Positions 1 through 7,266 of a DNA stretch of 64,000 nt are shown here, piece after piece. The notes below the pieces were generated by a model that saw nothing but the letters and a program-made list of their open reading frames with translations, was not told the origin of the DNA and did no database searches. Source of the DNA: PALSA-270 sp963770245 (GTDB taxonomy: Bacteria; Acidobacteriota; Terriglobia; Terriglobales; Acidobacteriaceae); assembly GCA_963770245.1 (NCBI GenBank), contig CAVYOX010000011.1:186001-250000 (forward strand), given 5' to 3'. Each line of letters starts with the position of its first letter. Position 1 is the stretch's first letter. The position numbers were made by a program, and so were the translations under genes.

Positions 1-1849
1 TGACCAGCACCGAAATGCCCTGCCAGTCGCAGGAAAACTGGTCATCTCCGACCAGCAACAGATTCTTGTAGTTGTCGGTGCGCAGTTTCATAGTCCGTGC
101 CCCCACGGCAACCCGCAACACCGCCACCGGGTCCTTTGAGCAATCGACACTGAGCAGTTTTCCCCGCACAAATTGGACCTTACGCCGGTCCGGTGCGGCT
201 TCGCTCGGCCCGGGTGTGCGCTCTTCCTCGCTGGCCGGCTCCTCGGCCTCGGCCAAGCTGCTGGCGGGCTGGGAGGGCGGCGTGGCCGCGGTCTGACGCT
301 CCGGCCGTAACCCGTATTTCTTCAGCGTAGGCAGGTCCTCGAGATCTTGCCGCGCCGCGGCTGCGATTTGCGCATCGCGGCTGTCTTTGAGCAGGCCAAG
401 CAGCGCGCTGGCCTCATCCCACTGCTTTCCCGCCAGATAGATATGCGCCAGATTCAAGCGATAGGTTTGGTTCCGGGGATTGAGCCGAGTGGCATAGCGC
501 ATGCTATCGAAGGCGGCATGGACGCCCCCGCCCTCCAACTGCGCCAGGGCAAGCCGGTTGTAGGCCTCGGCAAAATCTGGATTCCAGTCAAGCACGGCCC
601 GCAGATTCTGCATGATGTTGGCCAAGCCCGGCCGAGCGTCCGGGCCGGCGTGAGGCTGATCAAGTTTTACCAGAGCCATGTAGTAACGAGCCCAAACATC
701 ATTGTGGTCGAGATCGAAAGCCTTTTCGAGTTCTTCTGCGGCCTGGTCATACTCGTGGCTTTCGAGGTGTACCCAGGCCAAGGCGCGATGCTCGATCGAG
801 TTCTCGGTTTTCGGCTGCTCCATCAGGCTGTCCAAGTCTTTGGAGGCGGCTGGGCGACGCTCCGGGATGCGGACCATCATTTCCGCCACCAAAGCCTGGG
901 CCTCGGCCAGCGGAACTTCGAGGAGGCTCGAACCGATGTCATCGGGACCAACCGGCGCCCCCGACCGATGCACCGGATCCGGACCAGTCGAGGGGATCGC
1001 CGGCGGACCGGCCCCGCCCCGCGCCGCGAGCCGAGGAGCGACGGCGTGGAAGTAGCTCTTCACCGCCTGCTCGAACTGCGCGGCGCTCAAGGCATACGCC
1101 TGCTGGATGGCCTGCTCGACCGGCAGCTTCTCATTTTCCGCCAGGCCAAAATAGGTTCCCGTGGCCGGCAATTGGTTCTGGTCGAGCAAATAATGCACCA
1201 CCATCCAGGACTCCGCCTGAAACATTGCCGGCTGCACTCCTGGCTGCTTCATGCGATCCCGACGCAGGTTGAATAATTGCCCGACCGGCAACCAGGGTTG
1301 GGTGTTCAACAAATCGACCAACGACCCTGGGTCGGCCCCGATCTGCTCCTCGAGGTTGTCCAGGCGCAGGCTCGAGAAATACTCGGCGAAGCCCTCATCG
1401 AACCAGGCTGGAGTGGGCGGATAGTTGTAGTTCAGCCACAGCAGCGCCCACGGGCGGGAGACCACCTGCCAGCTCTCGTTATCGGACAAGTCGAGCACAA
1501 TGTAGTTGCGGTCTTCCCCGGGCAGGAAAAATCCCGAAGTCGAAATCGGTTGTCCGCCGACGGTGGGAGCCGCCCGAGCATACTCGGCGGGCGTCCGGAA
1601 GGCGATCACATCGAGCGGCTCGGGCATCGTAAGCCGCGCTCGCAGCAGCAGTTGACCGAACGCGGCCCGCATTTGCTCGAGCCGCAGAATGGCCTCGGTT
1701 CCACTTTTTTGGCCGGCATCGGTGAGCAGGGAAAAATGCGCCGAATTGATGCGAATCCATTGCGGTCCGTTGTCGCGCGCCCAGCCAGTCGAGGCCCAGC
1801 ACAGAAGGACCGCCAGAAGATTTTGCCATCGGGAGTGCAAACCGAACAT
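1..1849 (-). CDS. Secreted TPR protein with degenerate peptidase-MA-like domain (partial)
   Basis: This reading frame is open from an ATG at 1849 to the window edge, so at least 616 residues are present and the C-terminus is missing. An in-frame TAG lies 10 codons upstream of the ATG. A short hydrophobic N-terminus (LLAVLLCWASTGWA) suggests export. Residues about 25-200 resemble the gluzincin-like peptidase MA/DUF1570 fold, with the second-helix motif WFDEGFAEYFSS at 149-160. The place where HExxH is expected reads S131-R-P-W-A-L, so the zinc ligands and catalytic Glu appear lost. The part after about residue 300 looks like TPR helices (LNPRNQTYRLNLAHIYLAG). It is probably a non-catalytic binding or scaffold protein; the substrate is unknown. 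Confidence 0.75.
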   Translation of the reverse strand, partial: MFGLHSRWQNLLAVLLCWASTGWARDNGPQWIRINSAHFSLLTDAGQKSGTEAILRLEQMRAAFGQLLLRARLTMPEPLDVIAFRTPAEYARAAPTVGGQPISTSGFFLPGEDRNYIVLDLSDNESWQVVSRPWALLWLNYNYPPTPAWFDEGFAEYFSSLRLDNLEEQIGADPGSLVDLLNTQPWLPVGQLFNLRRDRMKQPGVQPAMFQAESWMVVHYLLDQNQLPATGTYFGLAENEKLPVEQAIQQAYALSAAQFEQAVKSYFHAVAPRLAARGGAGPPAIPSTGPDPVHRSGAPVGPDDIGSSLLEVPLAEAQALVAEMMVRIPERRPAASKDLDSLMEQPKTENSIEHRALAWVHLESHEYDQAAEELEKAFDLDHNDVWARYYMALVKLDQPHAGPDARPGLANIMQNLRAVLDWNPDFAEAYNRLALAQLEGGGVHAAFDSMRYATRLNPRNQTYRLNLAHIYLAGKQWDEASALLGLLKDSRDAQIAAAARQDLEDLPTLKKYGLRPERQTAATPPSQPASSLAEAEEPASEEERTPGPSEAAPDRRKVQFVRGKLLSVDCSKDPVAVLRVAVGARTMKLRTDNYKNLLLVGDDQFSCDWQGISVLV

Positions 1850-1892
1850 CGTGGCACCCGAACCCAAACTGTGATGCTAGCACGCCCCTGAT

Positions 1893-2990
1893 CTAGGATC
1901 CGATCAGGCGATCGAGCGCCCGTTCCGCGCTTTCCGCGACCACCCGATCCTCGTCGGCTCGCAGCTTCTCGAGCGTGGACACGAAGCCTCGGTCTCCGCT
2001 ATTCCCCATGGCGATCACAGCATTGCGCCGCAGCCCGCTCCGCTTGGCGCGGCGCAGGGGAGAGCCTCGGAACTTCTCGCGAAACTGTTCCGCAGTGATT
2101 TCCGCCAGCCAGGCCAGAGCCGGATTGACCAAGCCTTCGCGGGGTTCGAATTCCGGCTGGGCCGTGAACGGAGCCTTGCGGTTCCAGGGGCAGACATCCT
2201 GGCAAATGTCGCATCCGAAGACGTGCCGTCCCATCCCCTCTTCGAAACTCTCGGGAATCGCGCCTCGTTTTTCGATGGTCAGATAGGAGATGCAGCGCTT
2301 CGCATCGAGCTGATACGGCGCGATCAGCGCCTCCGTCGGACAGGCGTCGATGCAGCGCGTGCAGGACCCGCAGCGATCGGGAGCGGGACGATCGGCCTCG
2401 AGCTCGATCGAACTCAGAATCACGCCCAGGAACAGCCAGGAGCCGGCCTTCTGGTTCAGGATGCAGGTGTTTTTCCCGATCCATCCCACGCCGGCATATT
2501 TCGCGTAGACGCGTTCGACGAGCGGCCCGGTATCGACATAACAGCGGGTTTCTAAGGTGGCCGGCGCGCCGGCTGATGGCTGGTCCTGCCCTCGGGGTTC
2601 GGCGGAGGCGCGCAGCCGTTGCTCCACCCGTTTGAGCCGGCGCAGCACGGCATCGTGATAGTCCTCCTGGCTCCAGGCGTAGCGTGAAATCCATCCGCGA
2701 TCAGAATCCCGCGCCGCCGTCGAGTAAGGTTGCCGGGTGTTGTAATTGATGGCGCACACAATCACGCTGCGCGCCCAGGGCACGGCCGACCCGAGCGAGG
2801 CCCGCTTGAGCCGGCCGGCCAGATCGCGCGCCTCCAGATACTTCATCTCGCCGGCATGTCCGGCGGCAATCCAGTCGGGAAAGTAGTCGAGCTCGGGAAA
2901 GTCCTCGACACGGGCGATACCGGCAAGATCAAACCCCGCAGCCTGGGCGGCCTGTTTGACGAGGAAGGTAATTTCGGAGCGGCCTGGCAT
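1893..2990 (-). CDS. queG: Epoxyqueuosine reductase QueG
   Basis: Catalyses the last step of queuosine synthesis, reducing epoxyqueuosine to queuosine in tRNA with a cobalamin cofactor and two [4Fe-4S] clusters. Both cluster motifs are visible: CGSCTRCIDACPTEAL and CDICQDVCPWN. The conserved VGWIGKNTC segment precedes them. The C-terminus (NAVIAMGNSGD...) is a HEAT/PBS-lyase-like repeat typical of full-length QueG. I chose the ATG at 2990 (MPGRSEIT, 365 residues) because a GAGG ribosome site precedes it and it clears the neighbouring DUF507 gene. A longer start at 3077 would overlap that gene. It lies downstream of the two DUF507 genes on the same strand. Confidence 0.93.
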   Translation of the reverse strand: MPGRSEITFLVKQAAQAAGFDLAGIARVEDFPELDYFPDWIAAGHAGEMKYLEARDLAGRLKRASLGSAVPWARSVIVCAINYNTRQPYSTAARDSDRGWISRYAWSQEDYHDAVLRRLKRVEQRLRASAEPRGQDQPSAGAPATLETRCYVDTGPLVERVYAKYAGVGWIGKNTCILNQKAGSWLFLGVILSSIELEADRPAPDRCGSCTRCIDACPTEALIAPYQLDAKRCISYLTIEKRGAIPESFEEGMGRHVFGCDICQDVCPWNRKAPFTAQPEFEPREGLVNPALAWLAEITAEQFREKFRGSPLRRAKRSGLRRNAVIAMGNSGDRGFVSTLEKLRADEDRVVAESAERALDRLIGS

Positions 2991-3019
2991 GGGGGGAACC
3001 TCGAGGACCGGACGACGAG

Positions 3020-3295
3020 CTACATGCCCAGTTTTTTTACTTCCTCGTTGTAGTACTTGCGGTAGAGAATATCCCACTCCTGGCTACCTTCGAGGATGGT
3101 GCGCTTCTGGCTCTCAATTTTCTGGCGGGCCAGCTGGTCGATTTTTTCTTCCCGGTTGAGCAGCTCTTCGAGGACTTTCCGCACTTCCAGCCGGACGGTG
3201 TTGCGGTCTTCGACAAACTCTACGGCCTCGTTGTCGGCGAGTGCATCGGTAACCAGGTGCGCCACTTTATTGATTTTGTCCCGGCTCAGTCTCAC
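3020..3295 (-). CDS. DUF507 family protein (downstream copy)
   Basis: A 91-residue, highly charged, helical protein beginning MRLSRDKINKVAHLVTD. It matches the DUF507 family, small cytoplasmic proteins of unknown function found in Acidobacteriota, Aquificota and deltaproteobacterial lineages, often in pairs. Its ATG overlaps the stop of the upstream paralogue by 4 nt (3292-3295), so translation is probably coupled. queG follows about 30 nt downstream on the same strand. No catalytic motif is visible, and the function is unknown. Confidence 0.85.
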   Translation of the reverse strand: MRLSRDKINKVAHLVTDALADNEAVEFVEDRNTVRLEVRKVLEELLNREEKIDQLARQKIESQKRTILEGSQEWDILYRKYYNEEVKKLGM

Positions 3296-3570
3296 AACAC
3301 CGCCTTATACTTGCGCACCAGTTCGCTTTTTACCTTGCGGAACATTTCCTGGTAGTCGGCGCCGGTCCGCCGCATCTCATCCGCGTAAGCTTCGAGGATC
3401 ACGCGCACCTCGTCATTGATGCGGTCTTCGAGCGAAAGCTCCTCGAGCATGGCGGCATGCACCTTCTCGGTGACGGCCGCCACCGACTTGGTGGCAATGA
3501 GCTCGCCGCTGATCATTTTCTTGGTGAGTTCGCGGGCCAGATAGCCCACGTATTCTTTCGAGAGAAGCAT
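3292..3570 (-). CDS. DUF507 family protein (upstream copy)
   Basis: A 92-residue paralogue of the next gene (MLLSKEYVGYLARELTKK...), with the same all-helical, charged layout and DUF507 signature. I chose the ATG at 3570 because the residues encoded upstream of it (Cys/His/Gly-rich) do not look like family sequence. The stop overlaps the start of the second copy by 4 nt. Both proteins are about 90 residues, the usual family length, so a heterodimer is plausible but inferred. The upstream region 3571-3842 holds no gene that I can see. Confidence 0.85.
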   Translation of the reverse strand: MLLSKEYVGYLARELTKKMISGELIATKSVAAVTEKVHAAMLEELSLEDRINDEVRVILEAYADEMRRTGADYQEMFRKVKSELVRKYKAVL

Positions 3571-3842
3571 GATGCGGGTCAAATGTCCTGGGTGAAACAG
3601 GAAGTGTAGCACAGGACCACAGACGGAAAGGCCGCCCCTGCTTTGCCCGTGGCCAGCGAGCGAATGGCAGCCCAGCCGGCGAACTGCAGGAGAAGCGCGG
3701 GGGATCATGGTTTTTCCAGATCGCCCATCGCTCGGGCTCCGCGGAGCGTCTCGCGAGCGATCCGGTCGACATCGCCCCCAGGCAGAGGCAAAAGCTAGTA
3801 GCTACATCGCAAAAGTCATACAATGCAAAACAAGAGCCCTCT

Positions 3843-4319
3843 ATGTCACTCATGGCGGATGATCTCACCGGTTTGAAGGACGACATGACTGCCTTCATCG
3901 AAGGTCACGGCATGCGCCGATTCAACGGCTACGTGGACTACGAAGAAGTGCAAAGCGTGATGTGGAAATCGGAGGACAACCCGGAGAGTTGGAAGGATTT
4001 CGTCGAACTGGCCAAGGCCGCCAGTGCCCCTTTCCTTACCATGGACTCCTGGACGCTGCGCCGCGAAGACCTCGACGACCTGCTGCAACGCCTGGCCAAC
4101 GCCGAGTTCGCCAACGATGAAGACCTCGAAGAGGCTCGCTGGTTGCGCACCTACCTGGGCAAGACCGGTTTCGTGCAGCTCGGCTTTGCGCACCAGGGCA
4201 TCATGATGGTCTACGAGGCCTCGACCGAATGGTACGACCGCTACCAGAGGGTGCTCGAAATGGCCGAGGATTTCGCCGGCATCCCCATTGACGAACCCGA
4301 TCAGGACGACGAAAGCTAG
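3843..4319 (+). CDS. Conserved hypothetical acidic protein
   Basis: A 158-residue soluble, acidic protein with no signal peptide or membrane segment. Clear features are aromatic-rich helices (SWTLRREDLDDLLQRL, GIMMVYEASTEWYDRY) and an Asp/Glu-rich tail (DEPDQDDES). I do not recognise the family. Two in-frame ATGs are possible (3843 and 3852); an AAGAG lies upstream. It stops 2 nt before the GTG of recJ, so the two are probably co-transcribed, which gives only a weak hint of a DNA-metabolism link. Confidence 0.7.
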   Translation: MSLMADDLTGLKDDMTAFIEGHGMRRFNGYVDYEEVQSVMWKSEDNPESWKDFVELAKAASAPFLTMDSWTLRREDLDDLLQRLANAEFANDEDLEEARWLRTYLGKTGFVQLGFAHQGIMMVYEASTEWYDRYQRVLEMAEDFAGIPIDEPDQDDES

Positions 4320-4321
4320 CC

Positions 4322-6244
4322 GTGCCTTGGAGCCTGCGAACCGCTGATCCCGCCGAGGTCGAGTTTCTGGCCGCGACGCTGCGCGAGAGTTCCCCGTTCC
4401 CGATGGGCTCGCTTGCGGCCATCGATTCCCGCGACGCCTTCACGCTGGCACGGCTCCTGGTCGCCCGCGGTATCACGAATGCCGAAGCCGCTGAGGGTTT
4501 CCTTGCGCCCTCGATCGCCCGACTGCACTCGCCCTACCTCATGGCCGGAATGAAAACCGCGGTCGAGCGGCTGGACGCGGCCATCGAACGCCATGAGCCC
4601 ATCCTGATCTATGGCGACTACGACGTCGACGGCACCACCGCCATCGTGATTCTGAAAACTGCCATTGAGTGGTGCGGCGGCAGCGCCCGCTTCCACGTCC
4701 CGCATCGCATTCGCGACGGCTATGACCTGCGCGAGGATGTGATCGAGCGGGCTGCCGCAGAGGGCATTCGGCTGATCATCAGCGTGGATATGGGCATTCG
4801 CGCCTTCGCTCCCGCCGCAACCGCCCGCCGCCTGGGCATCGACCTGATCGTGACCGACCACCACTTGCCGGGCCCGGATGGCGTTCCGAAAGCTCTGGCG
4901 GTCGTGAACCCCAATCAGGCGGGCTGCGAATATCCCTGTAAGCTGCTGTGCGGCGCCGGGGTTGCCTTCAAGCTAGCGCAAGCATTAATCGAGCGCCGGC
5001 GCCCGGAAGGGGAGCGGACCCGCCTGCTCCTGTCGTTCATGAAAATCGTGGCCATCGCCACCATCGCCGATTCCGTGCCCCTCACGGGTGAAAATCGTGT
5101 CTTCGCCAAGCTCGGCTTGGAGGGCCTGCGGTCGACCGTCAATCCCGGACTGAAAGCATTGCTCGAGGTGGCGCAGCTCGGCGGTCGGCCACTGACCTCG
5201 GGCGAAGTCGCCTTTCGCATTGCCCCGCGCATCAACGCCGCCGGTCGCATGGACGTGGCCCAGGATGTCATCGAGCTATTCAGCGTGAAGGATCCCCTCC
5301 GTGCCCGCGAACTCGCCGGACGTCTGGACCGGCTGAACGCCGATCGTCAGGAGGAAGAGCGCCGCATCCTCGAAGCCATCGCCCTGCGCATCGAGCGAGA
5401 TCCTGCGCTGCGAGATGCCTTCTGCATGATCATCGACGGCGACGGTTGGCATCGCGGGGTCATCGGCATCACCGCCACCCGGGTCGTCGAGCGCTACTGT
5501 CGCCCGGCGCTCGTCATTTCCCGCAACGGCGAGGAAGCCCACGGTTCCGGTCGTTCCATCCGGCCGTTTCACCTTTTAAATGCGCTCGAATCCTGCCATG
5601 GGCTATTCACTCGCTACGGCGGACACGCACACGCCGTCGGCTTCTCTTTGCCCTCGGCGCGTCTGCCCGAACTGCGCACTCGTCTCGAGGCATACGCCCG
5701 CGCTCGTCTCACCCTGGACGATTTTGTCCCGGTTCTCCAGTTCGACGCGGAGCTGGCTCTCGATCAAGTGGCGCCACGGTTGTTCCAGTTGGTCGAACGG
5801 CTGCAGCCCTTCGGTGTGGGCAATCCGGAGCCCGTCTTTGCTGCCCGCCGAGTCCGGCTGTTAGCCCCGGCGCGCGTGCTGAAAGAAAAACACGTGAAGC
5901 TCAAGTTGGCTTCCGCATCTTTCGCGGCCGAGGAAGCGGAGAATTCGCCGAACGAAATCGCTCGTCTCGCCACGCCGCGCTGTCATCCCGATGCGGCCGC
6001 CTTCCGGCGCCGCGCCGAGGGTGGGCCAAATTCGGTGGTGTACAACGCCATCGGCTGGCGCATGGCCGAGCGCTGGCAAACCGAGACCGTCGTCCCCGGA
6101 GACACGCTCGATATCGCTTTCACCCTCGAGCTCAATCCCCATCCCGATTTCGGCGGCCTCGAGCTTTCCCTGCGGGATTTCAAGAGCCCCACAGGACCCA
6201 CCGAAGCCGCGGCCAGGACCGAGGAACAACCGCAACCCGCCTAG
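4322..6244 (+). CDS. recJ: Single-stranded-DNA-specific exonuclease RecJ
   Basis: A 5'-3' ssDNA exonuclease of recombination and mismatch or base-excision repair. The DHH phosphoesterase motifs are present: IYGDYDVDGTTA, the DHH triad (TDHHLPGPDG), and the DHHA1 part with GGHAHAVGFS. It starts with GTG directly after the preceding gene. At 640 residues it is longer than E. coli RecJ (577), mainly because of about 35 extra residues in the C-terminal OB region between LKLASASFA and YNAIGWRMA. That insert contains a GC-rich palindromic DNA segment (see the repeat at 5980). The rest of the core is intact, so activity is likely kept. Confidence 0.95.
   Translation: MPWSLRTADPAEVEFLAATLRESSPFPMGSLAAIDSRDAFTLARLLVARGITNAEAAEGFLAPSIARLHSPYLMAGMKTAVERLDAAIERHEPILIYGDYDVDGTTAIVILKTAIEWCGGSARFHVPHRIRDGYDLREDVIERAAAEGIRLIISVDMGIRAFAPAATARRLGIDLIVTDHHLPGPDGVPKALAVVNPNQAGCEYPCKLLCGAGVAFKLAQALIERRRPEGERTRLLLSFMKIVAIATIADSVPLTGENRVFAKLGLEGLRSTVNPGLKALLEVAQLGGRPLTSGEVAFRIAPRINAAGRMDVAQDVIELFSVKDPLRARELAGRLDRLNADRQEEERRILEAIALRIERDPALRDAFCMIIDGDGWHRGVIGITATRVVERYCRPALVISRNGEEAHGSGRSIRPFHLLNALESCHGLFTRYGGHAHAVGFSLPSARLPELRTRLEAYARARLTLDDFVPVLQFDAELALDQVAPRLFQLVERLQPFGVGNPEPVFAARRVRLLAPARVLKEKHVKLKLASASFAAEEAENSPNEIARLATPRCHPDAAAFRRRAEGGPNSVVYNAIGWRMAERWQTETVVPGDTLDIAFTLELNPHPDFGGLELSLRDFKSPTGPTEAAARTEEQPQPA
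5980..6021 (+). repeat. Palindromic insert inside recJ
   Basis: This GC-rich stretch begins CTGTCATCCCGATGCGG and contains the inverted arms GCGGC (5993-5997) and GCCGC (6009-6013). It lies in the extra protein segment of RecJ and reads through in frame (CHPDAAAFRRRAEGG). Its look (GTCATCCCGA ... GCCGAGGG) recalls small dispersed intergenic repeats of many bacterial genomes. I see no second copy in this window, so the repeat assignment is an inference. Confidence 0.35.
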
Positions 6245-6303
6245 CGACCGGAATCCGTTTTTCGCTGCCCCGGGGAGAGCCGATTCTGGGCGCGCGAGCG
6301 GGC

Positions 6304-7086
6304 TTACCACAAATGGTAGTACCCGTCGCGCCGCGCCATTTCCACTTCCAGCCCGAACACCTGCGAGAGACGCTCGGGCTCGAGAATTTCGTGCTTGCGC
6401 CCATCCGCCACAATGCGTCCGCCCGACATCAGGACCACGCGCTCGATTTCCGGAATGACGTCGGCCAGATCATGGGTGACCAGGATCGTGCCGATTCCCG
6501 AGTTGGCCAGCAGGCGCATGGTTTGCCGCAGGCTGTGCCGGGCGAACAAGTCCAGTGAATTGCTGGGCTCGTCAAACAGCAGCGCCCGCGGCCGGTGCAC
6601 CAGAGCGCGCGCAATCAGCACTCGCTTGGCTTCGCCGGATGACATTTCGCCGACCGGACGATCCCCCAGGTGGGGAACTTGCAATTCCGCCAAAGCCGCC
6701 TCCGCCAACTCCTCCTGGGCTCGGCTGATGGTATGGTTCGGATAGACGTCATTGCTGCTGAAGAATCCCGAGAGCACAACATCCCGTCCCACCGCTTCCC
6801 CCGTGCACCAGGCTAAGAGATCGTTCGAGACGATACCGAGCAGGGAGCGGAGCTCGAAAACATTCCAGGCCTGCTGACCAAGGATGGTCATGCTCGATCC
6901 TTCCCGGGCCACGGGGTAACACTCCCGGGTGACGGTCTTGATCAAAGTGGACTTGCCACACCCGTTCGGTCCGAGAATGGCGACATGCTCGCCGGCCTCG
7001 ATGCGCAGCGTGAAATCGTGGAGCACAATTTTAGGGCCGCGCATGACCTGGATGTTTTTCAGGTCCAAGAGTGCGGGAGATGACAT
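6304..7086 (-). CDS. ABC transporter ATP-binding protein, stand-alone
   Basis: A 260-residue ABC ATPase with Walker A GPNGCGKST, signature MSSGEAKRV, Walker B ALLFDEPS and the H-loop in VTHDLAD. The order and the LAWCTGE/DVVLSGFFSS segment resemble the molybdate/iron-complex importer-like subfamily (YlmA/ModF half-type). No permease or binding protein is adjacent, so its partner and substrate are unknown. It converges with recJ and is divergent from the Lpt genes. Housekeeping export or repair ATPases of this type also occur alone. Confidence 0.85.
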   Translation of the reverse strand: MSSPALLDLKNIQVMRGPKIVLHDFTLRIEAGEHVAILGPNGCGKSTLIKTVTRECYPVAREGSSMTILGQQAWNVFELRSLLGIVSNDLLAWCTGEAVGRDVVLSGFFSSNDVYPNHTISRAQEELAEAALAELQVPHLGDRPVGEMSSGEAKRVLIARALVHRPRALLFDEPSNSLDLFARHSLRQTMRLLANSGIGTILVTHDLADVIPEIERVVLMSGGRIVADGRKHEILEPERLSQVFGLEVEMARRDGYYHLW

Positions 7087-7266
7087 AGACCAGAATCTTA
7101 AATGGCCACGATGATTCGCGACAGCCCAGTCACCGGCCTAGGCCTGGGGGAAGCGAGAACCGGGTATCTCATTGCGCTGCGCGGCCGACCCCCAGCCGCG
7201 CGAGCCAGGCTGCCCCCGAAGGGCCCGAACTCGCCATGTCGGGCCTTCGAGTAGACTGGTCTTCAG

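Noticed and set aside
347..1276. Long plus-strand open frame opposite the first gene
   Set aside because: It is the shadow of the minus-strand peptidase-like TPR gene, whose frame shows a signal peptide and TPRs.
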